Shown: positions 36,561 to 48,114 of the stretch, piece by piece
How positions within the stretch are numbered: the stretch's first letter is position 1
Layout of the letters: every line of letters starts with the position of its first letter
NCBI GenBank assembly: GCA_023974075.1
Contig: JAMFTG010000129.1
Location: 258,501-322,500 of the forward strand
Direction of reading: 5' to 3'
Origin: Chaenocephalus aceratus
Lineage: Eukaryota > Chordata > Actinopteri > Perciformes > Channichthyidae
DNA length: 64,000 nt
Notes under the pieces: generated by a model
Database searches by the model: none
Seen by the model: only the letters and a program-made list of their open reading frames with translations
What the model was told of the DNA's origin: nothing
Position numbers and translations under genes: made by a program

Positions 36561-36907
36561 AAGGAAAACCCCCCAAAAAAACTACAAAGACAGCAAATTA
36601 ATTTCAAGACTTTTTTTTAATATGACTAAACTCTCTAAGGCAGCAGTTTGTGTCCACAGGTCGCTCTAACGTCTCACAGTGAATCAAATAAAACAGTTTG
36701 AAAATCAGTTTTGCTGTGTGCTACAAACGTCATTAGACAAATATTGGTAAATAAAAGTTCACAGACAATAATAATAACAAAATTCATTTTCCCCTCAAGT
36801 ACGCTTAACTATCCAAAGTGACTGGTGTAAAAATTGGCAGAGGAAATAAATATGTTCACGATTTATTTACACATTACCGGTCCAATAATGTGCGTGTATA
36901 TAACAAG
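36561..36907. other. Unique non-coding DNA
   Basis: No feature recognised. Confidence 0.4.
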
Positions 36908-36990
36908 ACACACACACACACACACAACACACACACACACACACACACACACAACACACACAACACACACACACACACACACACACCACA

Positions 36991-37021
<31 letters not shown>

Positions 37022-37022
37022 C
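36908..37022. repeat. (CA)n microsatellite with ACAA and ACCA interruptions
   Basis: Compound CA array with several phase slips (CACAACAC, CACACCAC), which lets Thr-His frames shift along it. Confidence 0.95.
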
Positions 37023-37565
37023 AGTGATGTGACTGACTGGCTTCCAAAGCTTGAAAACGGCTTCAGCAAAAGAACATTTAAGACTCGAGTTGATCGGCTG
37101 TAAAAAGGCAGCACCGCCTCACGTTGAGGTTTACGAACAGTCTCGTACCTGGAGCAAGAAACTCAAGGGCTCTTACACCAATTTTCCTGCTGCCCTATAT
37201 CCTCCATTCAGGATTCAACACAACCTAAACACACGACAAATGGACCGACATTGGATATCTTGGGAAAGTCAAGAATGAAAGGTCATTTGGTATCATTGGG
37301 AAATAGTCTTTTGATAAAAAAAAATATTTTGCTTACAAACTTATCTGCAGCTGCAATGATTTACCAACTGACTTCTTGTACGTGCCAGCCTTTAAGTTAA
37401 GAATTGCTTCACTACGGCCGATGAAGAAAAGTTGTGACAGGGTGGAAAACTCTGGAAGTAAAAGCTAGAAAGTTGTGTTGTTGAAGTCTGGAAAGATGTG
37501 TACGTTCTTTTTATGAATGAGAACCAGCAAGTATGTTCACAAGCACATTGATATTACATTGTTGG
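37023..37565. other. Unique non-coding DNA
   Basis: No gene or repeat end is supported. Confidence 0.4.
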
Positions 37566-38065
37566 TGAGGGTGTCAACTCAATGTTCATCACGGGCCACA
37601 TTCGCATTATGGCTGCACTCAAGGGCCAGTTGTTAACTTTAAGGACTATATAAAAATACATATATACATATGTAATATATATAAAATAATGTATTGCCTT
37701 TGCATTATTATCGGATAGGGTAATAACTTCATAATTAACTACGTCTGAAGCAGAAGTCTAGGGAAATAATAGCAAGTCTCTTCAGTGAGAATGTCACAAA
37801 AATGTTTTAAAAAGAAAAGCCAAATTCTGGAGAAAAAAAGGTGCCATTTTGAAAAAGAAGTCAAAATTCTGAGAAAAAAGGCATATTTTTGAAGAAAAAA
37901 CATCAAATTTGAGATGCATTGTGGGACATGTAGTTTACGGGCAATGCTTCTGTAAATCGGCATGTAACCGTATAACAAGCATATTCTTTCAGAGCTGTTG
38001 TGGGGCCACAGAAAATGAAGTCACGGGCCGGATTTGGCCCCCGGGCCTCGAGTTTGACACCCCTG
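37566..38065 (+). mobile_element. hAT MITE (CAGGGGTGTCAAACTC family), copy 4
   Basis: The left end is decayed (TGAGGGTGTCAACTCAATG) and the right end is TCGAGTTTGACACCCCTG. The interior matches copies 1 and 2, including GCATTGTGGGACATGTAG and CACGGGCCGGATTTGGCCC. No octamer duplication survives. It is the most diverged copy in the window and so perhaps the oldest. Confidence 0.88.
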
Positions 38066-40500
38066 TGAATACAATATCTCCCACAGCTGGATCAGAGGAG
38101 CTCATATCCTGAAACTCAGATGCTAAAGTTGGGCCTGGCGCCATACTGGGACAACTCAAGATCACTTGTGATGTATAGCTTGTGTTGTATGCTCTAAATT
38201 CAGTGGTTTATTTAAACTGAGTTTCACCGCAGAGATTCGTGCAAAAGCACCACTTTAAATCCTGTGTTTCTTCATGAAACAAAGCATGACAAACTCACGA
38301 CTGAAGAGATGTTTGTGATCTGTACGTGAGGACGTAAAAACAATATATAAACCCAATAATTAGACCTAAATCCGGACATGAGCAGGACTACAATGCGCTG
38401 TAAACACACTTGTTATGGACACTCCCTGCCTGGAGGATATTTTTACAGACGGGGAACAGCCGAGTGTGTCTTTGGTTTCACCGACTGAAACACGCGGATG
38501 GTTTTGTTTTTACGATGCTACGTTATGTTTGAAAACTCGCAGGACAAGACGACGGACTCTGCCTCAACGCTACGACTTCTTCACACATGAAATAGCTTCA
38601 CGTTCAGCTCATCGGAACAACAGCAACGACCGATTGCGTTTTCATTCAACCGAGTGTCACCAAGCCGGACAGACGGTACCGTTCAACCGCGAACAGAGTG
38701 AAGTGTGTATACAGATGTGCACAAACAGACTTTGGCTGACATCTTAATACAGTCAAATGTCAAAACATAAGAGGGTGTGAGAGGGCAGGCGGCGCACAAC
38801 ATATCACAAACACTATGTACAACAATGTACAACATATACAGAAACACTCCAGCGAGCAATCACAGCTTCAGGGACTTTTCCTGACAGGTTTCGACTATTT
38901 TCGACTGCGAAGATGGGCATTGCATATTCCTTCTGAAATCGAGATGAAGACCTGGTCATAGTTTGGCTTTTCGGTCGGGCGCGGAGATCTAAAACCTGGC
39001 TAATGAAACGTCACCAGGAATCAATAAAACAGACGTCTTGAAGTGAAAAAGAAAGAAACACCGGCCCCTGACGAATGTACCGTGTCATGCAGCACAAAGT
39101 CCAGCTTCCGGAAAACATTACTTTTCCTGACTTTAGGACAGAATTTATTCACTTTAAAAATGTGGCCAATTGTGTGTTTGTGCACTCGTGGGTGAAGAGG
39201 AAGATTACATATTATTATTATGAAGCCACTTCAAGTCTTAAGACTAACGCGACTTGTCCGACACGTCTGTCTCAACGTGTCTGTTCTCCGAGGGGAAGAG
39301 CACATCTATCCCACTGGATTGTGCAAAATCATAACTTTATGTTCGTCGATGAGAGTTTTCTTTATATCATCAGTGAATTTCTACATTTTTCTGTCTGTCA
39401 CACGGAAGTTTCTGTTAATTTCATTGTTAAAACATGAAATGTCATGGATTGTACAGTGAACTGCTTCCAGACATGACAGATGGGACTAAGAGGAGTTTAT
39501 TTTGTGAAATACACCGAACTCAGCGAGGCCTTTTTTAATGTCTTCACAGTGCAGTTAATTCCTGGACGTCTATGGGACCAATAGCAGCTCAAAAGCACCT
39601 TTAAAAATGTATTCAAATTACTACATTTACAGATTTGTATTTCCTAATTTTCTGTATTAAGACATGTTCTTTGAGCATGCTGTTAAAGCTCAAAGCCATA
39701 GTGGGAGAAACGGCATTTAATGTTCAGTGTATGCACTTGTAAAATGTTGTTTCGAGACATTATTAACACGGGGATAAGAACCACATAATAAAACCTATTT
39801 TTTCAGAAGAGCTTCGTCTAAGAAATTCAAGAAAAGCTTTGCGTTGAACATTAAACTCCATTTTGCGGCACATAATCAATCTGCACCGACATGATGAAGG
39901 CGTCCCCGAGTTCGTTAAGAAACTGAATGGAACTGAAGATTATTACACAACAGCCGTAAAAACACTAGATCAGCCTTCCGTGAGAAGCTTCTTTAACAAT
40001 AACTACAAATCGAAATGAATCTTCACAATTTGGACGCCCAAACATTTCACATTAAATCCATACATGTCATTCATTAGTCAGGAATGGAGTATGTGCAGTG
40101 TGCAAATGAACCGTGGAGCGGAAGTGTTTCTTGAGGGCTGAAGCTCGTCTCGCGCTTCACGACCAAACCGGAAACCAGTTCTCCCTTCACGTTGTTCCTT
40201 TCAGTCAACGCCGCTCGGCTCCGGCTGCTAATGTCTTTGGATCTGATCAACTTCATTAAAACGTTGTCTCACAAGAAGCCTTTGTTTTCCTCCATTTCCT
40301 TCTTCTTTAGTTAAGAAATTAAACTACAAATTAAATAAGACGCAGTGGCGTTTCAAAACAAAGCGCAGTGTTAAAAGAGTCTTCAATAAAAAGTCTTAGT
40401 TGCTCTCCGTTTGCACGAGACTAAACGTACCGTTAATCACATCCTTGGGACACACGATTGTTTTCTCTTTTGATTTTGTGGTTTTCCAGCAGAGTGGATT
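38066..40500 (-). other. Probable 3'UTR and downstream flank of the minus-strand gene
   Basis: Repeat-free sequence directly downstream of the stop codon at 40501-40503. On the minus strand AATAAA occurs as the complement of TTTATT near 39495, 39145 and 38206, giving several candidate cleavage sites. Frames of 110-120 codons on the plus strand (38415-38747 and 39075-39437) show no domain. Which poly(A) site is used cannot be decided from sequence. Confidence 0.45.
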
Positions 40501-40778
40501 CTAGAAGAAGATGACGTCCTCCTTGTTGTGGTCCTCGGGGGCCATCTTGTAGGGGGGGGGCATGCTGTGGCTGTGTGAGAGCCCGTGAACGTTCACCTGC
40601 ACCTGGGCGTTTGGGCTGAGGACCGGCGGCTGGAGGCAGCCTGTGCTCTGGGAGTGGGGGGGCATGCCGGGAGACTGGGAGTGTTGCATGCTGGGAGGCA
40701 GGGGGGGCTTCTGGACATTGGGAGGGTGGGGGGGGCTGATGGAGGAGTCTGGTCCGCTGTCTGGAGGACTGAGAGGAT
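40501..40778 (-). CDS. Terminal coding exon of a Ser/Pro-rich protein
   Basis: The minus strand has a good acceptor (TGTCTCTTACAG) just before 40778 and an open frame to a TAG at 40503-40501. With one base carried from the upstream exon, 278 nt give 92 codons plus stop. The peptide starts DPLSPPDSGPDSSISPPHPP, contains two SQS(P/T)G-like words and VNVHGLSHSHSMPPPY, and ends MAPEDHNKEDVIFF. The composition (Pro, Ser, His, Gln) indicates an intrinsically disordered tail, and no folded domain is visible. The acidic-then-aromatic end could be a short binding motif, but that is a guess. The protein family is not recognised. Confidence 0.8.
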
Positions 40779-40863
40779 CTGTAAGAGACATTCAAGAGAG
40801 GGACATTAGAAGAGATGCAGAACAAATGACTTTTGGGAGACAATCCTTGATTTTTCTTAATTT

Positions 40864-42326
40864 GAGCGCCACAGTGACGCGTCCTAAAACCGGAAGTAAA
40901 CTCCTTCCGGTTCCTTCGACAAAAACGCCAATTTCTCCATAGGGTTTAGGAAAATAGCTGGAAATAAGGTCTGTGGTTGAAACACATTTAAGAGACGGAT
41001 CACGTTTTGTTCAGCCGGATAATCTCCACATGTCTATCCTACTTTTATAATTTTCTAAGCATAAATCTAGTCGCAAGAAGCAAAATGCTAACGTTATGCT
41101 ATAAACGAACTACAGCAGGGTCGCTGCTTCAACGTCACGCCGACTTAAGATCCATATTCAAACATACAGATACTAAATGGAACAAGTGTAAGTGTTTGTC
41201 TGAGCAGTTTGCAGGAGGCAGGGACTTGCTTTCAAGCAGAACAGGGCAAACTAATTTATGGCGCGTTTCCACTGCAGCGGGTAGCTCGCTTTAAGCGTGC
41301 CGAGCCGTGCGGGGCCCGTGTTTGGTTGCGTTTCCACTTGGCCTAGTTTTGGCCCGGGGCTACTTTTTCACCTTTTTTCTGGCCCGACTAAATCGTGGTT
41401 CTAGGGCCAGGAACAACCAGGCTGAGTCGGGCTGAGTATGCTAAACTAGAGAGAGAATCGCTGGCAAGGCGGCTACAACTACAACGAGATGAACATATTT
41501 GACCGTGATTTAATTGTAATACACGTTTCAAAATGATGCCGAAGTAACAACATACTGATACCGGTTAGTAAAAACCATGAATTAATGCTTTGACAAGTCT
41601 GCAGACAGACGGCAGGCGGAAAACCCTTTAAAATGCGTGCTTTCTAAATGTAGCTTGGCTAAGCTAACGTTATATATGCTCCGACCGTCCACACTCACAA
41701 CAACGGCCTATACAGACATAAATAAACCAGCGGCTGTACTCACCATGACACAGGCAGTCTGTGGTTTGTACTTGTTTAACTTTTGTCTAGTTTCTGAACA
41801 GATATGAGGAGCTGTGAGCTCTGAGTGCTAAGAGCTAACTGCTGTGTTGTTTTTTGGGGCTCTCATTGAAGATGACGTCACGGCTCCGCCTACACTGCGT
41901 TACTATAGTAACTGCCCCAGTTCCTAAACTGTAATGCAAGCGCAGCATTAAAGTGAGCAGGGCCTAATAAGGCCTAACCAAACCGAGCGAGGCAGTGGAA
42001 ACGCGCCATTCGAGTGTTTACGTGTTCGGCGTAATGACGTACAACGGCCTCGACAACTTCTGTAGTCCTATTCAGCCACTCGGTAACAACCATCGTTTTT
42101 CAGACACGTCAACTCTTCAGAAATCCCCAGCGGGGTCACTGCTGATGGATTTAATGTCGTAGAACAAAACGTGATCCGTCTCTTAAATGTGTTTCAACCA
42201 CAGACCTTATTTCCAGATATTCTCCTAAACCCTATGGAGAGATCCCATTGGCTCAGAGACGAGGGAACAGGAAGTGGTAAAATGCTAACTCACTTCCGGG
42301 TTTTAGGACTCGTCACTGTGGCGCTC
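40864..42326. mobile_element. Foldback element with ~150-bp inverted arms
   Basis: Left GAGCGCCACAGTGACGCGTC pairs with right GACTCGTCACTGTGGCGCTC. The arms continue inward through CTAAAACCGGAAGT, CTCCATAGGGTTTAGGA and AAGGTCTGTGGTTGAAACAC to ATCACGTTTTGTTC near 41012. The matching right arm runs from about 42160 to 42326. The arm-to-arm loop contains a second TIR element at 41259-42008. The left end lies only 85 bp upstream (in gene orientation) of the terminal exon's acceptor. Confidence 0.88.
41259..42008. mobile_element. TIR MITE nested in the foldback loop
   Basis: Left TGGCGCGTTTCCACTGC and right GCAGTGGAAACGCGCCA are perfect 17-bp inverted repeats. Subterminal GCCTAG/CTAGG and CCGAGC words add symmetry. 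Being inside the loop of the 40864-42326 element, it inserted later. From general knowledge, GCGCGTTTCCACTG ends are common in fish PIF/Harbinger-like MITEs. The three-base flanks (TTA and TTC) match imperfectly. Confidence 0.85.
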
Positions 42327-42920
42327 TATACATGACGAGAGAGACAGAGAAGAAAACACGAATGGAGTTCAGGAGGTATATTTGGCAATAATAGCCAATA
42401 GATCAGCCCCATGAAAATTCAAGTTAAGACTTTAAAGACCTAGTCATGTAGAAAATGTGTAAGATACCAAGAACCAAAACAAATATACCTCGACTCGAGT
42501 CCTCTGTAGCAATATATGTTTCCTAGTAGCGAAAGTAAGGATGTTATGTCATATTTGACTACAGTTTACAGCTCAGCCAGGGTCAATGGGTCAGGGTACC
42601 TACTGCTGTGTAACGTTTTCGACATATGATGGGTTAAAACAGCGCCTGCGATTAGGGGATATCTGTATCCATGAGCTTGATCCTATTCACTGCTTAACGC
42701 TGTGGGATTAATAGAATATGTATTTAGTTGTTTTTACCCGTCTAACTTATCCAACAGTAACACCGTGATGTTCTAGCAAGCGAGCGTGGATCAGATGCTC
42801 TCTTTTCACACTGAATCTGTCGCACATGCACGATAAACACCGTTTAACAGTTGGTGTGTTGAATAATGGCTATCCTGCACATATAACATCACAGCCTCAT
42901 GTAGAGACAAGTTACATCCA

Positions 42921-42924
<4 letters not shown>
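42327..42924. other. Intronic unique DNA
   Basis: Lies between two exons of the minus-strand gene. No further feature is recognised. Confidence 0.4.

Positions 42925-42966
<42 letters not shown>
42925..42966. repeat. (TG)n microsatellite
   Basis: About 21 TG units within the intron. Confidence 0.95.
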
Positions 42967-42967
<1 letters not shown>

Positions 42968-43105
42968 CAACTGCTTTCGAGAAGAGATTAAGGTCAGTGT
43001 CACTTCAGTGATTTCAGTAATTGAATAGTCAATGTTATTTTATCTATTCAAATATAATTCTGTTTTCCATGTTTGTGTTTAGATGAGAGAAACACCTACG
43101 GCACT

Positions 43106-43419
43106 TCCGGGCAAACATTACGGCCCCGCCCACTTTTGGGTAAAAACAACGCTGTCATTTGAACAGCGGTCAATAGAAATTCTGAAGTTTTTGCCAATCC
43201 GATTAGAAATGTAAGAAAACCGTGGATTTTCTGATCTTCAAAGAGCCCGATAACGATGGCCAGACAGGCAGACAGTGACAGTCAATCATTGGAAGTCGAC
43301 GATCGGTCTCGATATATGGTTAAATTAAAATCAGTAGGCGAGGCTGTAAACACACACACCACAACACACCACACACACACACACACACACCACACACACA
43401 CACACACAACACACACACA

Positions 43420-43450
<31 letters not shown>

Positions 43451-43494
43451 ACACACAACACACACACACACACACCACCACACACACCACACCA

Positions 43495-43525
<31 letters not shown>

Positions 43526-44115
43526 ACACAACACACACACACACACACACACACAAATAGTCAGAATATTTGTCATTGATAAAATAATAATAAACAAACA
43601 TTTGCATAAAGCATATTTGTCCACTCATATAAGAGTATTAAAAACTTAAATATTCCTCTAGGGTACATTTAGAACAGATAAAAAATGTGCGATTAATCGC
43701 GATTAACTATTTTAATCGACTGACAGCCCTAATTAAAACAAATCCAGAGTTCCGTGTTTCTGGACTTCCTCTAAGAAGAAAGGATGGTAACAGAAGAGCT
43801 CTGTGGCTTCAGGCTCGATCGCCGTAGAAATGACAGCGTTGGTTTCCCCCTAAAGTGGGCGGGGCCATAAAGTGACATAGATGTTACTCTCATCCGTGGA
43901 CATCGATCGCCTACTGCTATATGTAACCATATGTCGAGCCCGATCTTGGATTTCCAATGACTTAATGTAATGCCTGTCTGGCCACCGGGCTCTTTGAAGA
44001 TCCACAAATCCATTCAAATCTTACATTTCTGATCGGATTGGCAAAAACTTCAGTTTGTATTGACCGCCGTTCAAATGACAGCTTTGTTTCCCCCGGAAAT
44101 GGAGTGGAAAAGTGT
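43106..44115. mobile_element. Inverted-repeat element around a CA array
   Basis: The left arm (about 43150-43330: CAGCGGTCAATAGAAATTCT, GTTTTTGCCAATCCGATTAG, TTCAAAGAGCCCG, GGCCAGACAGGCA) is mirrored by the right arm (about 43915-44080: TGCCTGTCTGGCC, CGGGCTCTTTGAAGATCC, CTGATCGGATTGGCAAAAAC, ATTGACCGCCGTTCAAATGA). GGCCCCGCCCAC near 43126 and GTGGGCGGGGCC near 43856 suggest further broken symmetry. No transposase was recognised, and the terminal bases are uncertain. Confidence 0.7.
43351..43555. repeat. Compound (CA)n array
   Basis: CA units with many ACAA and ACCA slips. It sits inside the loop between the two inverted arms. Confidence 0.95.
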
Positions 44116-44456
44116 TCGGAAAATCGGAATTAGCCAAGAAAACTGCAATTGATGCAACGGCAGTTTCTACAGAACAAGGGATTACTCTCAAAATAGAATA
44201 AAAACAGCTGGTGGATTAGTGCCGTATACCTGTTCAATACAGCCGGGTTTACCCAGGCTCACTGAAATCTACCACCTGAAATCCTGCCAGAGTCTCTGTG
44301 TCGGAGGTAATCGTCAGGGCTTCAGGATTAGAGTGTTAAAATGTGTGTGTCAGCAGAACAGCCTTCCATTCATCATCACATGTGGAACTGATAGGTGTTT
44401 ACACAGGGTGAGGCTGGGCATGAACACAGCGAGAGGAGTCCGGTCTGTCCAGGTGG

Positions 44457-44458
<2 letters not shown>
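44116..44458. other. Intronic unique DNA
   Basis: No exon is supported. A plus-strand frame at 44219-44536 runs into the TG tract and is not credible as a gene. Confidence 0.4.

Positions 44459-44488
<30 letters not shown>
44459..44488. repeat. (TG)n microsatellite
   Basis: About 15 TG units, 290 bp downstream (in minus-strand gene orientation) of the exon at 44780. Confidence 0.95.
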
Positions 44489-44490
<2 letters not shown>

Positions 44491-44779
44491 AGAACCAAGA
44501 TTAATAATGCAGCAGGCAGACACAGACGACAGGTGAGTGTGTTCAGGTTTGTCCTGTCGGAGCAGAGGAGGAAGTGTGTGCTGGCCCTCGAAGAGAATTG
44601 GCACAGTGTCGCGTTTCTCTGCCGAACATTAAGGCACACATGTCTGTATATAATAGTATAGTAATAGAATTCATGTGGATTTTTAATGCTTGGAAATCTG
44701 TGTACAGTGATTAATGACTTGTACTTGTGGCAACAGACTTAAACTCATAACATGTTTTCTGACACTTTAAAAAGGTTAC

Positions 44780-44914
44780 CCGAGTGGTGATGCAGGGCAG
44801 GAGGCAGCGGGGGGGCAGACTGCTGGTTGGGGCTGACGGAGCGCTTGGCCTTCAGGGCGTTGTCGTCTCGGGCGGACAGCTTCAGGGGGAGCATCTGCTT
44901 CATATCCACTGAGG
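44780..44914 (-). CDS. Internal exon of the Ser/Pro-rich protein gene
   Basis: The minus strand has a long C-rich tract followed by two usable acceptors 6 nt apart, CCCCAG (exon from 44914) and CCTCAG (exon from 44908), and a donor GTAACC after 44780. Exon length is 135 or 129 nt, so either choice keeps the phase (enters and leaves at phase 1). The peptide reads (A)SVDMKQMLPLKLSARDDN, then ALKAKRSVSPNQQSAPPLPP and ALHHHSG. A basic AKR flanked by Ser-Pro could be a phosphorylation or nuclear-localisation context, but this is inferred. It joins the exons at 48115 and 40778 without frame conflict. Confidence 0.78.
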
Positions 44915-45511
44915 CTGGGGGGGGGGGGGGGGAAGAAGAGAGGCAGACAGAAGGTGATTTAATTGTAGAATTAGATTACATTGGTAAACCGGAGAAACCC
45001 AGCTTCTCTCCGGACACTATTTGATAAATCAGAGGGCTGACCCGATTTAGACAGCTAATGTGATTCTAATGAGCCACTTTAAAGCGGGGGGGGGGGGTCG
45101 GGTCAGACTCGTGTCGGCACAGATGGCTCTGTATCGATGAAGAGCGAGCGAGAGAAGTCCATTTTAATACAGAAACTGCCGCACTGCTATATATCACCTG
45201 CATGAGTAACAGAGGGGGGGGGGCCCTCGACGCAGCGCTCGTAAACATATTTTACAACCGTGTACTTTTATGATAATTGTTAGTTTGAGTTGGCGACCGA
45301 CGCACCGTGAGCACAAGTGTAACAGAACACACTCTTCCTTTGTTTCATTGTGAAGAGGAAGCTTTTTTCTCTCTGTATGTTTACTCTACAAACTATTCAT
45401 TCTCAATTTTACAAGACATTACAGGATGATTTGTGTTCCCATTAAACTATCAGTCACAAGATTGCCGTTGATGGAAGCACATACAAGTGAAGACATGTAT
45501 TATATTCAACT

Positions 45512-45592
45512 AGATCAGGGGTGGCCAACCCGCGGCCTAGTTTCATGCGGCTCTTCAGTTCATATCGAATTGTATATGACACTGACTCCTGA
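45512..45592. mobile_element. Left end of a hAT-like element
   Basis: CAGGGGTGGCCAACCCGCGGC is a hAT-type terminus. The rest of the element is not seen before the next transposon at 45593, which inserted here. Confidence 0.5.
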
Positions 45593-45770
45593 CTAGTGTT
45601 GGTACCCGATACCCTGCCGTTAAAAACGTTACGATTCCTCCGTTTCATTAGTATCGGTACTTGACGGGGGAAAGTACTCCGGTGAGAAAGCGCCGTTTTA
45701 ATAAGAGCCGTGTGTGTTCAGCGCTCTGCTTCCACTCCCTGCACTGCAGCCGTGCCTGCAGTCCCTCCCT

Positions 45771-45945
45771 CTCAAGCACGCTCTAAGTCCCGCCCCTCTC
45801 AAGCACGCTCAAGTCCCTCCCCTCTCAAGCACGCTCTAAGTCCCGCCCCTCTCAAGCACGCTCCAAGTCCCTCCCCTCTCAAGCACGCTCCAAGTCCCTC
45901 CCCTCTCTCGTGCACGCTCTAAGTCCCTCCCCTCTCTCGTGCACG
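45771..45945. repeat. 27-bp tandem repeat (CTCAAGCACGCTC...)
   Basis: Roughly six units of CTCAAGCACGCTCTAAGTCC plus CGCCCCT with C/T variants, and two diverged units with CTCTCGTGCACG. It sits inside the hAT element, 5' of its coding remnant, where a promoter would be expected. Confidence 0.9.
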
Positions 45946-45979
45946 CGCTAGCTGCCAGAGCATGTGAGAAAACGAGAAG

Positions 45980-46141
45980 CATGGCTGCAAGTGGGAGTGC
46001 AACTGCCGCAGCGCCTCGGCTTGTTGACAGAAAAGACGCCAGAAGCGAAATTTGGAAGTATTTTAGCGATATCTCTGACAGTGAGGGCAAGCCTACGGAC
46101 ACCACGAGGCCTGTCTGTGAGACATGTATTAATTTTATTTA
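45980..46141 (+). pseudogene. BED-finger-like N-terminus of a hAT transposase
   Basis: The frame starts MAASGSATAAAPRLVDR, followed by RSEIWKYFSD and RPVCETC, then a stop after INFI. An aromatic-rich stretch followed by C-x2-C resembles the first half of a BED zinc finger, the DNA-binding module at the start of many hAT transposases. The His pair and the catalytic domain are missing. Only about 54 residues remain, so it cannot be a working transposase. Confidence 0.6.
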
Positions 46142-46345
46142 ATACGAATTCTTGTCATTTATTTTATTATTGTTCTCATTGTTTAAAAGTGTGTTATGGT
46201 TATGGTGTGAAATAAAGCACAATAATTACATTTAAGACGGTTTCCCTTTTTTTAAGAAAAGTATCGAAAAAGAATCGGAATCGCAATTCTTGACTTGGTA
46301 TCGAAACCAAAATCTTGGTACCGTGACGACACTAGCTACTCCTGA

Positions 46346-47708
46346 GAGTTAAACCTGATATTTAGTAGATCTGTTAAGTACTGAATGCTGATCATTGTTT
46401 GGGCTTGGATAAAATCGCTCCATTACTTTCGTCCCGTGTTACTTTCGTCCCGTGTTACTTTCGTCCCGGCTCTCCCTACGTATGTGTGGTGTCAGGTGTC
46501 AGTATGAGAGGATGACAGGGCGTCTAAATTTGATGTGGCCCAAGAGCCAATCACAATAATACCTGCGATGCAGTGAACCAATATGAGGGGGGGGGGGAAA
46601 TCGTTGATTAAACATCCAGCGTTTCCCCTACCATTGTCTTGGAGGGGCTCATCTCACAATGTGGCTTGGGGCCCCAAATTGGCCAGACTGTAGAGCAGGA
46701 TGTTCATTTTGTAAATTATGTGATTCAGCGTTTATTAATGTGACAGCATTCTGTATTTCTGAGCGAGCTAGTCTAAGGGCGCTTTAAGGCGGTTCTCAAG
46801 CGTCAATTTTCCATCAGATTTAAGGCTACTATTATGACTTTATGCTTTATCCTTATGTTACATTACATGTTACTTGTTAGACGCTTATGCATCTATATAC
46901 GCATACACTTTTCAAAATCACATTTCCTTTCCTTCCTGGTCCAGTTTCAAGAAGAATACTTAAAATACTCAAACGATTGGACGGGGCGATACCACAGCAC
47001 TGTCCAGTTTGACTGTTAACCAGTTGAGCCTGTTTTTCAAATGACATTCCCAGAACAAATGACTATAACTTCACTTCTAAGGGTAAATTAATAATCTTTT
47101 TCTCAAAGCAATGATAAAGCTGTGAGTTGGATGTAGAAAAGTCAGAATCAATATAGATTTTTTTTTAAAGTAAAGTCAGATTGAACATAGTAAAAACAAA
47201 ATCCATCTAAACATTACCCGTTGGTGAATGAGTGGCCTAGCCAGATTGCCCAATACCGGAAGCTGCCATACACTCTGTAGCAGCTAATATGAAATCTCCG
47301 TTAATGACATAAATATGAAGATGGATTATCAGGAATCATTTCAAAGTGACACAGACACATTGGATTAACCTTCAGCAGCGTCTTTATCGTTTCAATGCCA
47401 TTGAACACAACTTCTGATCAGAACAACAGCAACGGTAAGACGTTTTTAGCCGTTTTGGCTCCGTAAAGCAAATTGTTGTTGTTGTTGTTGTCATTTCGCC
47501 GCGAGTTCTGATCGCTCAGTGATGATACTTATATGTCTGGAATCTGTGGAATCTCAGCTCACTAATCGATATCTTGTTGTGCAGATCCGATAAGTAATAA
47601 GGGTATTTAGCCATAAGTTCTGTGCTAAGTGCGTTGGCACAGAACTAATGCCCCCGCATGGGACTTAACTGGTTAACCGTCGGCGGCGAATAATCGATTA
47701 ATATTCGC
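46346..47708. other. Intronic unique DNA
   Basis: The short triplet-like tandem GTTACTTTCGTCCCGT occurs about three times near 46425-46470. Otherwise no gene, element end or exon could be supported. Confidence 0.4.
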
Positions 47709-47709
47709 C

Positions 47710-48018
47710 AGGGCTGTCCGATCTTCGAATTTGATCATGGTCAGTTTCTCGCATCCCTAGTTGACAGGAAGTTGTTGTTGCTATGGAAACAACGTGACGG
47801 AGATTAACGGAGAAAATCATATCATATCTACATATAAAGACGGAAAAGTAAACGATAACGTTTATGGTTACGTGTTAGCACCCCCCGAAGAGGCACAAGC
47901 TCTTACGTTGATATTGGAGTTTTCAATAAGTTCAATTTGAAAAAAAAAACGAATATCCGAATAACGAAATTGAAACCCGAATAGTACTCCAACGAACAAA
48001 TATTCGGGTACAGCCCTA
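47710..48018. mobile_element. hAT-like element (AGGGCTGT ends), copy 1
   Basis: Left AGGGCTGTCCGATCTTCG and right CGGGTACAGCCCT are imperfect inverted termini. The body from TTGACAGGAAGTTGTTGTTG to the right end recurs as a direct copy at 48777-49028. It lies about 95 bp downstream of the exon donor at 48114 in gene orientation. Confidence 0.75.
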
Positions 48019-48114
48019 ATGCACACATGACAATACAAGCCTTGAAACTTGAAACTCTACCTCCTAAACCACATGTGTGTGACCCAAACAACCAGCATTA
48101 TGTGAGTTCCTTAC

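Larger units (their letters stand above)
45593..46337 (+). mobile_element. hAT element keeping an N-terminal transposase remnant
   Basis: Left CTAGTGTTGGTACC and right GGTACCGTGACGACACTAG are inverted termini. The octamer ACTCCTGA flanks the element at 45585-45592 and 46338-46345, a perfect hAT-type target duplication. Internally a 27-bp tandem repeat precedes a short frame beginning MAASGSATAAAPRLVDR. The rest of the transposase is absent. Confidence 0.9.

Noticed and set aside
38415..39437. Plus-strand frames of 110 and 120 codons
   Set aside because: They lie opposite the likely 3'UTR of the minus-strand gene, without a recognised domain or splice sites.
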